DNA of 64,000 nucleotides from Traorella massiliensis (GTDB lineage: Bacteria > Bacillota_I > Bacilli_A > Erysipelotrichales > Erysipelotrichaceae), in NCBI RefSeq assembly GCF_900104665.1, contig NZ_LT629969.1, forward strand, positions 901,716-965,715. The letters run 5' to 3'. Shown here piece by piece: positions 63,068 to 64,000 of the stretch. The notes below the pieces were generated by a model. The model searched no databases. It was not told the DNA's origin and saw only the letters and a list, made by a program, of their open reading frames with translations. Position numbers and translations under genes: made by a program. Position 1 is the first letter of the stretch. Each line of letters opens with the position of its first letter.

Positions 63068-63529
63068 ATGAAGAAAATAGTTTTAGCTTTAACATTCGTC
63101 CTTGTGGGAAGTTTTATGCTTGCTGGCTGTTCAAAAGATGAAATTCTCAATCATTACAATAACATTGTTCAATCTGCGGGCTCCATAGAACTGACAGGGA
63201 AATCGTCACTGCAAGGGGAAAAAGAAAAAGGAATTGATGATTATACAGGGACTTATACGGCTGATTATGCGAACTTTTCAGGTACAGAGTATTTGTTCGG
63301 AGGAACTTCCATAAAGAGAGAAGCTGGTAAGGAGCTGTCCATTGATTGCACCTTGGAGATTACGGAAGGTACTGCAAAAGTATTTTGGATTTCTGGATCT
63401 GATGAAGCAGTCACGTTGATTGAAGCAACCGGGACTTATAGTGACACAATCACACTTCCTGATGGTGGAAATTATATTGGCATTGAATGTGAGAATTTCA
63501 CTGGAAACATTGAATTAAATATTGAATAA
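63068..63529 (+). CDS. Small lipoprotein of the ABC cargo operon
   Basis: 153 residues. Lipoprotein signal with lipobox LAGC (Cys21). The mature part is a beta-rich domain (SIELTGKSSLQGEKEKGIDDYTGTYTADYANFSGTEYLFGGTSI...LEITEGTAKVFWISGSDEAVTLIEATGTYSDTITLPDGGNYIGIECENFTG). Position after a LanFEG-like transporter recalls LanI immunity lipoproteins, which bind the peptide outside; sequence similarity to those is not evident. It could equally be a sensor for the kinase. Confidence 0.72.
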   Translation: MKKIVLALTFVLVGSFMLAGCSKDEILNHYNNIVQSAGSIELTGKSSLQGEKEKGIDDYTGTYTADYANFSGTEYLFGGTSIKREAGKELSIDCTLEITEGTAKVFWISGSDEAVTLIEATGTYSDTITLPDGGNYIGIECENFTGNIELNIE

Positions 63530-63540
63530 TACTCTGCCGG

Positions 63541-63568
63541 ACGACGGCAAAAGAAAAAAAGCCGTCGT
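63541..63568. other. Hairpin after the cargo lipoprotein gene
   Basis: ACGACGGC and GCCGTCGT form a perfect 8-bp stem around an A-rich loop of 12 bases. No T run follows, so termination is uncertain. Confidence 0.5.
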
Positions 63569-63595
63569 AGAGCAGACAATTTGACACGCCCATTT

Positions 63596-63633
63596 GAAAC
63601 GGCGACTTTGATTTTCAGAGCCGCCGTTTCTTT
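63596..63633 (+). terminator. Terminator-like hairpin downstream of the cargo
   Basis: GAAACGGCG (63596-63604) pairs perfectly with CGCCGTTTC (63622-63630), followed by TTT. Confidence 0.6.
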
Positions 63634-63665
63634 GCGTTTACACAAACCTATGAGACGACTTGCAG

Positions 63666-63712
63666 GGACACGGTAGCCGATTGGAGGTTGATTTACCGTG
63701 TCCTTCTTTTTA
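63666..63712 (+). terminator. Rho-independent terminator closing the cargo
   Basis: GGACACGGTA (63666-63675) pairs with TACCGTGTCC (63694-63703), followed by TTCTTTTTAT. The 440-base gap from 63530 to 63971 holds this, two further hairpins and a palindrome copy, but no credible gene. Confidence 0.75.
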
Positions 63713-63875
63713 TTTCGCAGTATCCATGATCTGCACCAGTTAAAAAAAGCGTAGCTCCCCCTCCGGGACAGTCTGGTTATGAATGTGAAATTAGACAACA
63801 CATAAATGAATATGTAACTTCATGCGTTCGTGTGGCTTCATGCCGCCCGGGCGCTTTTGTGTTCTTATGGGGCTG

Positions 63876-63898
63876 CTTCGGGTCATGTTGGCCCGAAG
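63876..63898. repeat. ICE palindrome copy 17
   Basis: Arms CTTCGGGTCA/TGGCCCGAAG around TGT, one wobble. It reappears only after the cargo segment, 74 bases before the sigma-like gene. Confidence 0.87.
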
Positions 63899-63928
63899 TC
63901 ATTCCCCGGTGCCGCTCCCCGCCGCCTT

Positions 63929-63962
63929 CGTTTCGGTCACTCGTCAACCAACAACCGAAACG
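63929..63962 (+). promoter_or_regulatory. Hairpin touching the ribosome site of the sigma-like gene
   Basis: CGTTTCGGT (63929-63937) pairs perfectly with ACCGAAACG (63954-63962). The right arm runs into the Shine-Dalgarno sequence CGGAGG (63961-63966), so folding may limit translation. Confidence 0.5.
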
Positions 63963-63971
63963 GAGGTCAAT

Positions 63972-64000
63972 ATGGCTATTATCAATTTGCGGGACTATTA
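63972..64000 (+). CDS. Sigma-70-like ICE regulator (5' end only)
   Basis: Only MAIINLRDY and the following Tyr codon are in the window; CGGAGG lies ahead of the ATG. The start MAIINLRDYYP is, from memory, typical of small sigma-70 region 4-like proteins between relaxase and integrase genes of Tn1549-type ICEs. The identification rests on about ten residues plus position. Confidence 0.5.

Larger units (their letters stand above)
38481..64000 (+). mobile_element. Integrative and conjugative element, Tn1549/CTn-like (right end outside window)
   Basis: The left junction is near 38480, inside the permease gene, where base composition jumps from about one third to about 60 percent G+C. Inside are the relaxase, MobC-like protein, coupling protein VirD4, VirB4, PrgI, Maff2, VirB6-like and NlpC/P60 proteins, with ParB and ArdA. 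Order and families match the large Tn1549/CTn-like ICEs of Clostridiales. Integrase and the right end are not in view, so exact ends and target duplication cannot be given. The 58100-63530 segment has lower G+C and is likely a cargo insertion. Confidence 0.88.

Noticed and set aside
39535-63898. CRISPR-like array made from the palindromes
   Set aside because: Copies are hundreds to thousands of bases apart, without regular spacers, and no cas genes are present.

Overview
The window joins two very different DNAs. Bases 1 to about 38480 are low-GC (about one third G+C by eye) chromosome of a Gram-positive gut-type Firmicute. Small clustered operons, strong Shine-Dalgarno sites, LPxTG-like anchors and a streptococcal-style rhamnan locus suggest an Erysipelotrichia-like host; this is inference, since no rRNA or marker gene is present. 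From about 38480 to the right edge lies a GC-rich integrative and conjugative element (ICE) of the Tn1549/CTn type found in Clostridiales. Its right end, with integrase and excisionase, is outside the window.

Left part: the 3' end of a huge surface glycosidase (GH123/DUF4091-like, Ig-like and FIVAR repeats, cell-wall anchor), a GH13 glucosidase with a flavin reductase, a von Willebrand factor A surface protein with a small helix-turn-helix protein, and an NCS2 purine permease. Next come a redox group (aldo/keto reductase broken by one TGA, RibD-like reductase, LysR regulator, Fe-alcohol dehydrogenase, lipoprotein flavodoxin, flavin reductase-like protein, second aldo/keto reductase).

16458-35781 is a cell-surface polysaccharide locus: Alg14/Alg13-like pair, several GT2/GT4 glycosyltransferases, a Wzt/Wzm ABC exporter, a two-domain GT2, a polytopic protein that could be a GT-C enzyme, a GacI/GacJ-like pair (DPM1-like GT2 plus DUF2304), a MerR-methyltransferase fusion, rmlACBD for dTDP-L-rhamnose, a LicD protein and a Wzx-like flippase. 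The parts fit a rhamnan backbone exported by ABC transporter, with side groups flipped separately on a lipid carrier, as in the group A carbohydrate of streptococci. A perfect MerR-style promoter (19-bp spacer holding a palindrome) sits between the MerR fusion and rmlA.

35860-38480 is a binding-protein ABC importer whose two-domain permease gene is cut in half by the ICE.

ICE part: ParB-like protein, DUF7768-like protein, orphan C5 DNA methyltransferase with a second long frame inside it, ArdA antirestriction protein, the type IV secretion genes (PcfB-like, VirD4, Maff2, VirB6-like, PrgI, VirB4, NlpC/P60 hydrolase, DUF4315, DUF4366), MobC-like accessory protein and MobP-type relaxase. Then follows a cargo of intermediate GC: XRE repressor, small DNA-binding protein, two-component system and a lantibiotic-immunity-like ABC transporter with lipoprotein. 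A sigma-factor-like gene begins at the edge. The ICE backbone carries 17 copies of a 23-bp palindrome, mostly placed directly after stop codons, and none occur inside the cargo or the host DNA. Other unusual items are a large nested inverted repeat after parB, two genes that seem to start at ATC, and four 11-bp-phased GCAAGGTT repeats ahead of the ABC cargo.
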